A DNA stretch of 64,000 nucleotides from Parapusillimonas granuli (lineage in GTDB: Bacteria; Pseudomonadota; Gammaproteobacteria; Burkholderiales; Burkholderiaceae_B). Below the pieces are notes generated by a model. The model was not told the DNA's origin. It did no database searches and saw only the letters and a list, made by a program, of their open reading frames with translations. The translations under genes and the position numbers were made by a program. The DNA is taken from assembly GCF_013416525.1 (NCBI RefSeq), contig NZ_JACCEM010000006.1, positions 248,001 through 312,000 of the forward strand, written 5' to 3'. Below are positions 56,976 to 64,000 of the stretch, piece after piece. Position 1 is the stretch's first letter. Each line of letters starts with the position of its first letter.

Positions 56976-57004
56976 GTGTCTGCTCCGGATGCGGAATGCT
57001 GTGC

Positions 57005-57874
57005 TTACTTGAATGTGTTTTCCAGAACGCCGATGCCGTCGATTTCGATGCGGACGACGTCGCCGGTCTTGAGGTATTGCGGCGGGTTCATGCCCATGCC
57101 GACGCCCGCGGGCGTGCCCGTGGCGATGATGTCGCCGGGGTGGAGCGTGATGCCGCGCGAGCAGGTTTCGATCAGCGTGGGCAGGTCGAAGATGAGGTCG
57201 GGCGTGGCTCCGTCCTGACGCAGTTCGCCGTTCACCCAGCAGCGCACGCGGGTGTTGCCGCCGTCGAGCTCGTCGGCCGTGACGACCCAGGGGCCCATGG
57301 GGCAGAAGGTGTCGAAGGACTTGCCCATGTCCCATTGCTGGTGGCGCATCTGGACGTCGCGGGCGGTGACGTCGTTGACGATGGTGTAGCCGAAGACATG
57401 GTTCATGGCGTCGGCGCGCGAGATGTTCTTGCCGCCCTTGCCGATGATGACCGCGAGCTCGGCTTCATAGTCGATCTGTTCGGAAATGCCCTTGGGCAGC
57501 GCCACGGCGTCGTTCGGGCCGATCACGGATTCGGGTACCTTGGTGAAGACGATGGGCCAGGACTGCACGTTCTTGTCGTTGTCCTTGAAGACCGAGCTGG
57601 ACAATTCCCTGGCATGCGCGTGGTAGTTGCGGCCGACGCAGAACACATTGCGGAACGGGCGCTGGATGGGCGCGAGAAGCAGGGAGGCATCCAGCGGCAG
57701 GCCTTCGCCGCGCGGCTGGATCTGGTGCCGGATTGCGTCGAACTGCTGTACCAACTGGTGCATGTTCGAGCCAAAGCCCGGGATGAGGTCGGCAAGCGGC
57801 CAGTACCGCTGCTTGCCCGAATCGACCAGGCATACCGCGGGGTTGCCATTGTGCTTGAGAGTCGCTAATTTCAT
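57005..57874 (-). CDS. Fumarylacetoacetate hydrolase (FAH) family protein
   Basis: A 289-residue FAH-superfamily enzyme. The catalytic domain begins near residue 75 (FCVGRNYHAHARE). Metal ligands are the DYEAELAVIIGK glutamates and an Asp in GYTIVNDVTARDVQ, with GDIIATGTPAGVGMGM as the closing loop. Relatives hydrolyse C-C bonds, decarboxylate oxaloacetate or isomerise 2-hydroxyhepta-dioates. The substrate is unknown. The ATG at 57874 has AGGAAG upstream and was preferred over ATG 57898, which adds eight residues and approaches the operators. Confidence 0.92.
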   Translation of the reverse strand: MKLATLKHNGNPAVCLVDSGKQRYWPLADLIPGFGSNMHQLVQQFDAIRHQIQPRGEGLPLDASLLLAPIQRPFRNVFCVGRNYHAHARELSSSVFKDNDKNVQSWPIVFTKVPESVIGPNDAVALPKGISEQIDYEAELAVIIGKGGKNISRADAMNHVFGYTIVNDVTARDVQMRHQQWDMGKSFDTFCPMGPWVVTADELDGGNTRVRCWVNGELRQDGATPDLIFDLPTLIETCSRGITLHPGDIIATGTPAGVGMGMNPPQYLKTGDVVRIEIDGIGVLENTFK

Positions 57875-57923
57875 ATCGCTTCCTGTAGATTGATCCAACC
57901 GCGCTAATGTAGCACAAAAACAA

Positions 57924-57980
57924 GACCAAATTGGATCTATAAAATCGGCATTTTCCGACTATATTGACCAATTGGTACAA
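57924..57980. promoter_or_regulatory. Two similar palindromes, probable GntR operators
   Basis: GACCAAATTGGATC (57924-57937) and TTGACCAATTGGTACAA (57964-57980, with the perfect core ACCAATTGGT at 57967-57976) lie in the AT-rich gap between the FAH and GntR genes. Their shared CCAA(A)TTGG core and the FCD-family habit of binding short palindromes suggest autoregulation and control of the Bug-FAH operon. Confidence 0.6.
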
Positions 57981-58002
57981 TTTAGTAAAATACCGGTTTT
58001 CC

Positions 58003-58728
58003 ATGCTGGAGTCGCTTGTGCAGCAACGTTTTGCCGTGCCCGGGGCGCGGGCGGAGGGCATCCGCGCGCTTTCCGATCATTTGCTGAAGGAAATGTCCGA
58101 AGGCGGCTTGCGCCGGGGGGTGAAGCTGCCGCCCGAGCGCGAACTCAGCGAGCGCTTCGGCATTTCGCGCGGCTCGGTGCGGCGGGTGCTGGCGCATCTG
58201 CGCGAACAAGGCCTGATCACCCAGACCGTGGGCAGCGGCACTTTCGTCGCGGCGCAAGCCGAAGCGCTGCGCCGGCCGCGGCCCGAACCGGAGCCCGCGC
58301 ACACCAGCCCGGCCGAACTCATGGTCGCGCGCCTGCTGATCGAACCGCTCATGCCGGGGCTGATCGTGCAAAACGCCACCGCGGCGGATTTCCAGGACAT
58401 GTTCCACTGCCTCGAACAATCCGAAGCGGCGGGCAGCATCGAGGAATTCGAACATTGGGACGAAGCCCTGCATCGCTCGTTCGCCCATGCCACGCACAAC
58501 AGCTTCTTCGTGCGCATCCTCGATCTCACCAACCAGGTCAGGGAACAAGGCGAATGGGGCAGGCTGAAACGCATTTCGCTCACGCCCGAAACCCGCCGCC
58601 AATATCAGGTCCAGCACCGGGCGATCGTCGACGCCCTGAAAGACCGTGACGCGGTCCAGGCGCGCCGGCTTTTGGTCGAGCACCTGGAGCAGATCCAGCG
58701 CAATCTGTTCTCGCGGCCCGGCGCCTGA
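58003..58728 (+). CDS. GntR-family regulator (FCD subfamily)
   Basis: A 241-residue regulator. The N-terminal winged helix (about 15-85: LKEMSEGGLRRGVKLPPERELSERFGISRGSVRRVLAHLREQGLITQTVGSGTFV) is followed by an all-helical FCD effector domain with metal-binding histidines (EFEHWDEALHRSFAHATHN, QVQHRAIVDAL). It diverges from the FAH-Bug operon. The ATG at 58003 was chosen; an earlier in-frame ATG would lie within the operator. Confidence 0.92.
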   Translation: MLESLVQQRFAVPGARAEGIRALSDHLLKEMSEGGLRRGVKLPPERELSERFGISRGSVRRVLAHLREQGLITQTVGSGTFVAAQAEALRRPRPEPEPAHTSPAELMVARLLIEPLMPGLIVQNATAADFQDMFHCLEQSEAAGSIEEFEHWDEALHRSFAHATHNSFFVRILDLTNQVREQGEWGRLKRISLTPETRRQYQVQHRAIVDALKDRDAVQARRLLVEHLEQIQRNLFSRPGA

Positions 58729-58759
58729 AAGCGGGGGGGCAAGGCCGCCGGCGCTGCAG

Positions 58760-59785
58760 CTATCCGTGTTTCCGCCCGTGTTGCAGCGGCCCCGTCGAGC
58801 TTCGCCGTACCAATGCCGTAGGCAGCATCTGGGGCGGCGGCATCGCTTTCTTTGAGTCTATCGCCGCCAGCAGGGTTTCAGCCGCGATCGTGCCGATTTC
58901 GACGGAAGGAAAACGGATGGTGGTAAGCGGCGGATTCACAAAAGGCGAGAACTCGCTGTCGTTGAAGCCGATGACGGATATATCGTGAGGGATGTCCAGG
59001 CCTTGTTCGCGCAGTCCCGCCATGGCGCCCAGAGCCAGATAGTCGTTGCCGCATATCAAGGCGGAAAAGGGCAGTTTTTTACTCAATAAATGGCGGGCTG
59101 CCTCGTAGCCGTCGGCGAATCCGTAATCCGCTTCAACGATCAGCTCGCGCGACAGCCGCCCACCGCCGGCGGCGATGGTTTCAAGCAGGCCTTGATAGCG
59201 TTGCCGGGCCCGCTGGTTGGACGCAAGATGGCCGCTGATGAAAGCGAATTCGCGATGCGCCAGGCTCAGCAGGTGCTCGGCGGCCTGTTGGCCGGCGATA
59301 TAGTTGTCGAACCCGATGGCGCCGGGCAGGGCGTTCCCCGCATCGGCCCAGATCGTGGCAACGGGCAGGCCGTTCTTGGCAATGAGATCCAGCCAGGCGG
59401 ATGGACAGTCGTTCCCCAGAAGCACCACGCCGTCCACGCCTCTTTCTATGAGCGTGCGCAAAGGGCGCAAATCCGCCTGCTCGTTGATGGCGGGCTGCGC
59501 GAGCAGCAAGGTGTAGTTGGCTTTGCCCAAGCCCTGACGCAAGGCCTCTATGGTTTGCGCGAAAGCGGATGCGCCGATGCGCGGAACGACGGCGCCGACA
59601 CTGCGCGTGCGCCGGGACACGAGCGCGCGGCCCACCCCTTGCGGAACATAGCCCAAGGCACTCACCGCGACATCGATGCGCTTCCGGGTTTCGGCGTCGA
59701 CCATGTCGGGGCGATGCAGCGCCCTCGATACGGTGCTGATGGACACCCCCACCATCCGGGCCACATCCTGCAAGCTGGCTGCCAT
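58760..59785 (-). CDS. LacI-family regulator of the TPP-enzyme cassette
   Basis: A 341-residue repressor. The helix-turn-helix is SLQDVARMVGVSISTVSRALHRPDMVDAETRKRI with the hinge helix after it. The periplasmic-binding-protein-like effector domain follows (SVGAVVPRIGASAFAQTIEALRQGL...GVDGVVLLGNDCP). It diverges from the TPP enzyme gene, with a near-perfect LacI-type operator between them. Confidence 0.93.
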   Translation of the reverse strand: MAASLQDVARMVGVSISTVSRALHRPDMVDAETRKRIDVAVSALGYVPQGVGRALVSRRTRSVGAVVPRIGASAFAQTIEALRQGLGKANYTLLLAQPAINEQADLRPLRTLIERGVDGVVLLGNDCPSAWLDLIAKNGLPVATIWADAGNALPGAIGFDNYIAGQQAAEHLLSLAHREFAFISGHLASNQRARQRYQGLLETIAAGGGRLSRELIVEADYGFADGYEAARHLLSKKLPFSALICGNDYLALGAMAGLREQGLDIPHDISVIGFNDSEFSPFVNPPLTTIRFPSVEIGTIAAETLLAAIDSKKAMPPPQMLPTALVRRSSTGPLQHGRKHG

Positions 59786-59800
59786 CTACTTTCGACCTCT

Positions 59801-59885
59801 ATTGCAAACGATAGTCAAAAATATACCACTCATTATCGATACTCCCTATGAAAATGTCATTGACTCGCCAATGCAAACGTTTGTA
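59801..59885. promoter_or_regulatory. LacI-family operators between the regulator and the TPP-enzyme gene
   Basis: TGCAAACGTTTGTA (59872-59885) contains the perfect palindrome CAAACGTTTG, the classical LacI/GalR family core. A second partial copy, TTGCAAACGATAGT, begins at 59802, about 70 bases away, a spacing that would allow looping. The strongest site lies 33 bases before the TPP-enzyme start. Confidence 0.8.
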
Positions 59886-59917
59886 TTATGAAAAAAAGCT
59901 TCTTTAAAGGAAAAAGA

Positions 59918-61621
59918 ATGGATGGATCATCCCCCACCGCCGCCGTCACGACCAAGCAGGCGATCGTCAAGACGCTTACCGACCTGAAGGTCGACTATGC
60001 GTTTACCCTGCCCGGCCTGGGCGTGACCTGGATGCTGGACGAGTTCTACCGGTCGAGAAAGGAACTGCGCGTGATTTTGACGCGGGGCGAACAGGTCGCC
60101 TCCATCATGGCGCAGGTCGTCGGCCGCTTGACGGGCAAGCCGGGTGTCTACATGGGCCAGGGGCCTTTCGCCAGCACCACCGGCGCCTTCGGGATACTGG
60201 AAGCTTATTTCGCCGGCTCGCCCATGCTCGTGCTTACGGATACGTCCTGCTATGACGGCTTCGGCATGTACGGCGTGTATCAAACCATGACGGGCGATTA
60301 TGGCGCGGCGGATGTCCGCGCCGTCATGAAGACCATGACCAAATCCACTTACTATGCGACCGAGCCGCACGAAGCGGTCTATGCCATTCAGCAAGCCTAC
60401 AAGCAAGCCAGCCTGCCGCGCCAGGGGCCGACGGCCGTTGTGTTGAAGTCTCCCATCATTCGCCGGGAGATGCCGGAGCAATCTCGCGTACAGCTCTATC
60501 CCGCCCAGGGGTACCAGGATGTCGTCATGCCCGTGCCCGATCCGCAAGCCATCCAGGCGCTGGCGGGAATGGTGGCCGACGCCCGGCGGCCCGTACTTAT
60601 CGTGGGCAACGGCATGCAGAATCCCCGGGGCCGAAAACTGGTGGCCCTGCTGGCTGAAAAGTTTGGCGTGGCCGTGGCCACCAGCTACAACGCAAAGGGC
60701 GTAGTGGACGAAACCTCCGAGATTGCGGTCGGCATGCTGGGAACATGGGGCATGAAATCCGCCAACGCCGCCGTCGAGAGCGCCGATACGCTGATCGTCG
60801 TCGGCGCCAGCCTTGGGGCCGACTACATTAAATTTCGCGACCCCGGCTTCATCAAGCCGGGGGTTCAGCGCATCGTCCAGATCGATGTCGATCCGCGCAA
60901 CGCCGGATGGGTTTACCCGGTCGATCTGGCAATATGCGCCGACGGCGGCGACGCGATCGAAGCGCTGCTCGCGCATGATCTCGGAGCGGAGCGGCGGCTG
61001 GACCGCCTGGCCTGGATTGCGGAGGTTCACTCAGCGCATCCCGTCTTCGATGCGCCGACTCGCGCCGCTCCCGGAACGGTTCATAACGCGGATGTCATCA
61101 AGGCGCTGGATGCCTTCCTGACGCCCGACGATATGCTGACGCTGGATGCCGGCACCAATCGGATCTGGGCGACCACCACGCTCAAAGTGCGCACGCCGGG
61201 GCAACTGGTGGTGCCGGGCGGCATCGGCGGCATGGGCTGGGGCGCGCCCGCGGCGGCGGCGGTGAAGCTGGTTCATCCGGAGAAGAACGTCGTCTGCCTC
61301 ACGGGCGATGGCGGTTTTGCCATGACCATGAACGTCATGGCCACCTGCGTACAGGAGCAACTGCCGATTACCGTTGTCGTGGCGAACAACGGCGGGCTCG
61401 GCATGGTGCGCGACAACTTGAAAGACCGCCGCATAGCGGTGGATTTTTCGCCCACCGATTTCGCCCAGATCGCGCGAGGCATGGGTTGCCGCGGCGTGAA
61501 TGCCACCACGCCGGAGCAGTTGGCCGCGGCGCTCGAGGAAGCCCGTGGCTCGAACATCCCTACCGTCATCGACGTCGCGGTCGACCCCGATTCCAGCCAC
61601 GTCGACGTATCGGACTATTGA
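59918..61621 (+). CDS. Thiamine-pyrophosphate-dependent enzyme (acetolactate-synthase-like)
   Basis: A 567-residue three-domain TPP enzyme. The catalytic Glu58 lies in TRGEQVASIM of the Pyr domain. The middle domain is ALS-like (RRPVLIVGNGMQNP). The TPP-binding motif GDGGFAMTMNVMATCVQEQLPITVVVANN lies at about 462-491. Relatives include acetolactate synthase, benzoylformate decarboxylase and sulfoacetaldehyde acetyltransferase; which reaction applies is not clear. AAAGGA at 59906-59911 supports ATG 59918 over ATG 59888, which follows the operator directly and lacks a ribosome site. Confidence 0.92.
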   Translation: MDGSSPTAAVTTKQAIVKTLTDLKVDYAFTLPGLGVTWMLDEFYRSRKELRVILTRGEQVASIMAQVVGRLTGKPGVYMGQGPFASTTGAFGILEAYFAGSPMLVLTDTSCYDGFGMYGVYQTMTGDYGAADVRAVMKTMTKSTYYATEPHEAVYAIQQAYKQASLPRQGPTAVVLKSPIIRREMPEQSRVQLYPAQGYQDVVMPVPDPQAIQALAGMVADARRPVLIVGNGMQNPRGRKLVALLAEKFGVAVATSYNAKGVVDETSEIAVGMLGTWGMKSANAAVESADTLIVVGASLGADYIKFRDPGFIKPGVQRIVQIDVDPRNAGWVYPVDLAICADGGDAIEALLAHDLGAERRLDRLAWIAEVHSAHPVFDAPTRAAPGTVHNADVIKALDAFLTPDDMLTLDAGTNRIWATTTLKVRTPGQLVVPGGIGGMGWGAPAAAAVKLVHPEKNVVCLTGDGGFAMTMNVMATCVQEQLPITVVVANNGGLGMVRDNLKDRRIAVDFSPTDFAQIARGMGCRGVNATTPEQLAAALEEARGSNIPTVIDVAVDPDSSHVDVSDY

Positions 61622-61630
61622 GGACCATTC

Positions 61631-62347
61631 ATGAAGCCCGTAGCCATTGTTACCGGCGGCGCCCGCAATATCGGTTGGGCCATTGCGCGCCGGCTGGCCG
61701 CCGACTACCGCGTTTTGATCGCCGATCTGTCGGAGCCGCAACAGCCTTTGCCTGACGGCTGCGGCTATTTCCATGCCGACGTGTGCGATCCGCAGCAAGT
61801 GCGCAAGCTGTTTGCGGAGGCGGAAAAACTCGGACCCCTGCAACTGCTGGTACATTCCGCGGCCGTTACGGCGCCCGCCAGGCCGATCGCCTCCATTCCC
61901 CTGGAAGAATGGAGGCGGCTCATAGACATCAATCTGACGGGAAGCTTTGTGGTGGCTCAGGCCGCCATCACCCCCTTGCTGAAAACCAAGGGCAGCATGG
62001 TCCTGCTGACTTCTCGTGCCGGGAAAACAGGCTTTGCGGCGTTGAACGCCGGCAAGGCCGGCACCAAAGCCCATTACTGCGCGTCGAAAGCGGGGGTGAT
62101 TTCATTGATGAAGTCGCTGGCGACCGAGCTGTCGCCCGACATACGCGTCAATGCCGTTGCGCCGGGCCCCATCGAGGGCGAAATGATACCCCGCGACCGC
62201 TGGCCGGAAATCGCCGCTCGCGTTCCCCTGGGGCGGCTGGGAACGGCCGCCGAGATCGCCGACGCCGTGCATTTTCTAGCCAGCCCGGCGGCGAGCTTCA
62301 TCACCGGCCATGTGCTCGATGTAAACGGCGGCACGTTGATGGATTAG
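61631..62347 (+). CDS. Short-chain dehydrogenase/reductase of the TPP-enzyme cassette
   Basis: A 238-residue SDR. Cofactor motif TGGARNIGWAIARRLA (NxxG variant of TGxxxGxG), VHSAAV in place of NNAG, catalytic Ser in LLTSRAG, Tyr-x3-Lys in HYCASKAG, and a C-terminal GHVLDVNGGTLMD. The active site is complete. It follows the TPP enzyme by nine bases. Confidence 0.93.
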   Translation: MKPVAIVTGGARNIGWAIARRLAADYRVLIADLSEPQQPLPDGCGYFHADVCDPQQVRKLFAEAEKLGPLQLLVHSAAVTAPARPIASIPLEEWRRLIDINLTGSFVVAQAAITPLLKTKGSMVLLTSRAGKTGFAALNAGKAGTKAHYCASKAGVISLMKSLATELSPDIRVNAVAPGPIEGEMIPRDRWPEIAARVPLGRLGTAAEIADAVHFLASPAASFITGHVLDVNGGTLMD

Positions 62348-62494
62348 CAGCATCGAATACGCCATGTCGAACGTGCATCAAGTGCCGTATGGCGTGTCGC
62401 TTGGCCATTTTAGGGAGGCGGCGGGCGTTCATTGCCGCGGAACTCATGCAGGGTTGATGTGTTTGCTTATTAAAACGAAAGAGGAGATCCATCC

Positions 62495-63472
62495 ATGAAA
62501 TTCCTTAAATCACTTCCTATCGTCTTGGGTTTGCTGGCCATGCCGGTTGCCGTCCAGGCCCAGGATGCCGCCGCGTATCCCGAGCGTCCCGTCAAGGTGA
62601 TTGTGCCGTTTCCGCCCGGCGGGGCCACCGACATCGTGGGCCGGGAGATTTCCGACAGGCTGGCGCGCGCGCTGGGGCAGCCCTTCGTCGTGGAAAACCG
62701 CAGCGGGGCCAGCGGCAACATAGGCATGGAGGCCGCGGCGCGCGCGGCGCCCGATGGATACACGCTGGTCGTGGGCGCCCCTCAGACCTTGACCATCAAT
62801 CCCCAGCTTTTCAAATCCAATCCTTTCAACCCGCAAAAAGAGCTCGATCCGATCGTCGTCGTGGCGACCGTGCCCAATGTCTTGATCGTCAATCCCAAAT
62901 TGCCGATATCGTCGGTGAAGGACTTGATCTCCTACTCCAAGGCGCGGCCCGGAAAAGTCAATTATGGCTCATCGAGCATAGGCGGCACGCCCCACCTTTC
63001 ATCGGAACTCTTCAAGTCGATGACGGGTACGGATATCATGCATATTCCCTATCGAGGCAGTTCTCCCGCCCTGACCGACTTGATGGGCGGGCAGATCGAC
63101 ATCATGTTCGACAACCTGCCGGCCGCGCTGCCGCACATCAAATCAGGGCGTGTCAAGGCTCTGGCCGTTACCACCAAGCAGCGCAGCGACGCTGCGCCGG
63201 AACTGCCCACCATGGACGAGGCCGGCGTGCCGGGTTTCGAATCGCAGGGATGGTTCTCGCTGCTGGCGCCCGCCGGCACGCCGCCCGCCATATTGGAAAA
63301 AATCAATGCCGAAGTGAACAAGATCCTGGCAACCGACACCTTCAAGGAACGTTTGGCCAATGTCGGGGCGCAGCCGAAAGGCGGATCGATCGCGGACTTC
63401 CGTGAACTGCTGAACACGGAAACGCAGCGTTGGTCCGAAGTCATCCGGTTTGCGGACATCAAGGTGGAATGA
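62495..63472 (+). CDS. Bug-family extracytoplasmic receptor of the TPP-enzyme cassette
   Basis: A 325-residue receptor with signal peptide MKFLKSLPIVLGLLAMPVAVQA. The mature domain starts AYPERPVKVIVPFPPGGATDIVGREIS. The ligand loop is HIPYRGSSPALTDLMGGQIDIMF, with ELPTMDEAGVPGFE and LLAPAGTPPAILEKI nearer the end. A GAGGAG ribosome site lies eight bases before the ATG. The 147 bases upstream carry only a weak hairpin (ACGCCAT at 62359 with ATGGCGT at 62389), so this gene is probably co-transcribed with the SDR before it. Confidence 0.94.
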   Translation: MKFLKSLPIVLGLLAMPVAVQAQDAAAYPERPVKVIVPFPPGGATDIVGREISDRLARALGQPFVVENRSGASGNIGMEAAARAAPDGYTLVVGAPQTLTINPQLFKSNPFNPQKELDPIVVVATVPNVLIVNPKLPISSVKDLISYSKARPGKVNYGSSSIGGTPHLSSELFKSMTGTDIMHIPYRGSSPALTDLMGGQIDIMFDNLPAALPHIKSGRVKALAVTTKQRSDAAPELPTMDEAGVPGFESQGWFSLLAPAGTPPAILEKINAEVNKILATDTFKERLANVGAQPKGGSIADFRELLNTETQRWSEVIRFADIKVE

Positions 63473-63474
63473 AA

Positions 63475-64000
63475 ATGCGAGGCTTGGCTGGAAAAACCGC
63501 ATTTTTGACGGGCTCAGGCGCTGGAATAGGCCGGGCCACGGCTTTGCGCCTGGCGCAGGAAGGGATGCATGTATGGGTATCCGATCGCGATGCGGCCGCC
63601 CTGGACGGCACCCTTCAAGAAGCGGAGCGTCTGAAGCTGCGGGTGGACGCCTTGCAGGCCGATTCCGGCAGCGAGACGGAAATCGCCCTGGCCATCCGGA
63701 CGGCGTTCGAGGCCGCCGGCAGGCTGGACGTGCTGGTCAATAACGCAGGGGGCTCTTTGCACACGCCCTACCGTTTCGCGGAGGAAAGCGATGAAGATTG
63801 GCATCGCGTGATGAATCTCAACTTGATGGGTGCGGTGTGGGCGTGCCGCGCCGCGCTGCCCCTGATGCAGCGCGGCGGCGGCGGACGTGTCATCAACTAC
63901 GGCTCGAAGGCCGGACGTTACGGAAGCCTGATAGCCGGCCCCAATTACGCCGCCGCCAAGGGCGCCATCGCGTCCTTCACGCGCCAGTTGGCGATGGAAT
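63475..64000 (+). CDS. Short-chain dehydrogenase/reductase, 3' end beyond the window
   Basis: The open frame runs from ATG 63475, two bases after the Bug stop, off the window edge, giving 175 residues. It begins MRGLAGKTAFLTGSGAGIGRATALRLAQEG with the complete TGxxxGxG motif. VSDRD (acidic, suggesting NAD), NNAGG, the catalytic Ser in YGSKAG, and a Tyr-x3-Lys in NYAAAKGA are all present. About 75 residues should be missing. It is the second SDR of the cassette. Confidence 0.93.
   Translation, partial: MRGLAGKTAFLTGSGAGIGRATALRLAQEGMHVWVSDRDAAALDGTLQEAERLKLRVDALQADSGSETEIALAIRTAFEAAGRLDVLVNNAGGSLHTPYRFAEESDEDWHRVMNLNLMGAVWACRAALPLMQRGGGGRVINYGSKAGRYGSLIAGPNYAAAKGAIASFTRQLAME

Noticed and set aside
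62359-62395. ACGCCAT/ATGGCGT repeat after the SDR as an operator or terminator
   Set aside because: Seven-base arms around a 23-base loop with no T run are expected by chance in this composition.

Overview
The window reads as a GC-rich betaproteobacterial chromosome segment, most likely from the Alcaligenaceae (Bordetella / Achromobacter / Pusillimonas lineage). Three observations support this. There are five separate genes for Bug-type (tripartite tricarboxylate transporter) extracytoplasmic receptors, none with TctA/TctB membrane genes beside it. Housekeeping neighbourhoods look betaproteobacterial (tyrosine phosphatase-iscRSUA, prfB...lysS, lolC-lolD, lexA-tyrB-uvrB). Many catabolic cassettes are paired with their own regulators. 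I see no phage, insertion sequence, CRISPR array or plasmid gene.

Layout. 1-8.5 kb: the end of a Bug gene, purT, a secreted M10 metalloprotease with a calcium-binding segment and three C-terminal repeats, a phosphotransferase/kinase fusion, a DedA membrane protein, a glycine-rich exported protein, a cold-shock protein and small hypotheticals. 8.5-17 kb: an IclR regulator divergent from a Bug receptor and a complete meta-cleavage route (flavin hydroxylase, MhpB-, D-, F-, E- and C-like enzymes). 17-21.5 kb: a CAU tRNA, a small Nif11-like protein, lexA with a clear SOS box, an aromatic/aspartate aminotransferase and uvrB. 21.5-26 kb: a tyrosine phosphatase, then iscR-iscS-iscU-iscA followed directly by a double-domain methylglyoxal synthase. 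26-30 kb: a DUF2799 lipoprotein and a prfB-SDR-lysS operon with the RF2 programmed frameshift. 30-37 kb: a chemotaxis receptor, a YhaO/YhaN (SbcDC-like) pair and a hemerythrin-like protein. 37.6-41 kb: an ABC uptake cluster with two unlike binding proteins. 41-46.6 kb: an Asp/Glu racemase, LysR, an AtuA-type gene pair, a Bug receptor and serine acetyltransferase. 46.8-50.4 kb: two EamA exporters flanking an HxlR regulator and its probable target, a SnoaL-VOC fusion. 50.5-56 kb: recJ, an RpfE-like gene, lolC, lolD and a TatD-type nuclease. 56-64 kb: two catabolic cassettes, one of Bug + FAH-family hydrolase under a GntR regulator, the other of a TPP enzyme, SDR, Bug and SDR under a LacI regulator.

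The most unusual region is the isc locus. IscU has Glu where the first of its three cluster-ligand cysteines should be, and Gly where the conserved Asp should be. IscR has five extra residues inside its cysteine cluster-binding loop. The genes normally downstream (hscB, hscA, fdx) are absent and a tandem methylglyoxal-synthase-like gene sits there instead. Either a second Fe-S assembly system exists elsewhere in the genome and this one has diverged, or this is a modified ISC machine.

The catabolic cassettes follow one plan: a regulator, an operator in the divergent gap, a Bug periplasmic receptor, and enzymes. This suggests that Bug receptors here act as cassette-specific substrate captors or sensors that share membrane components encoded elsewhere.
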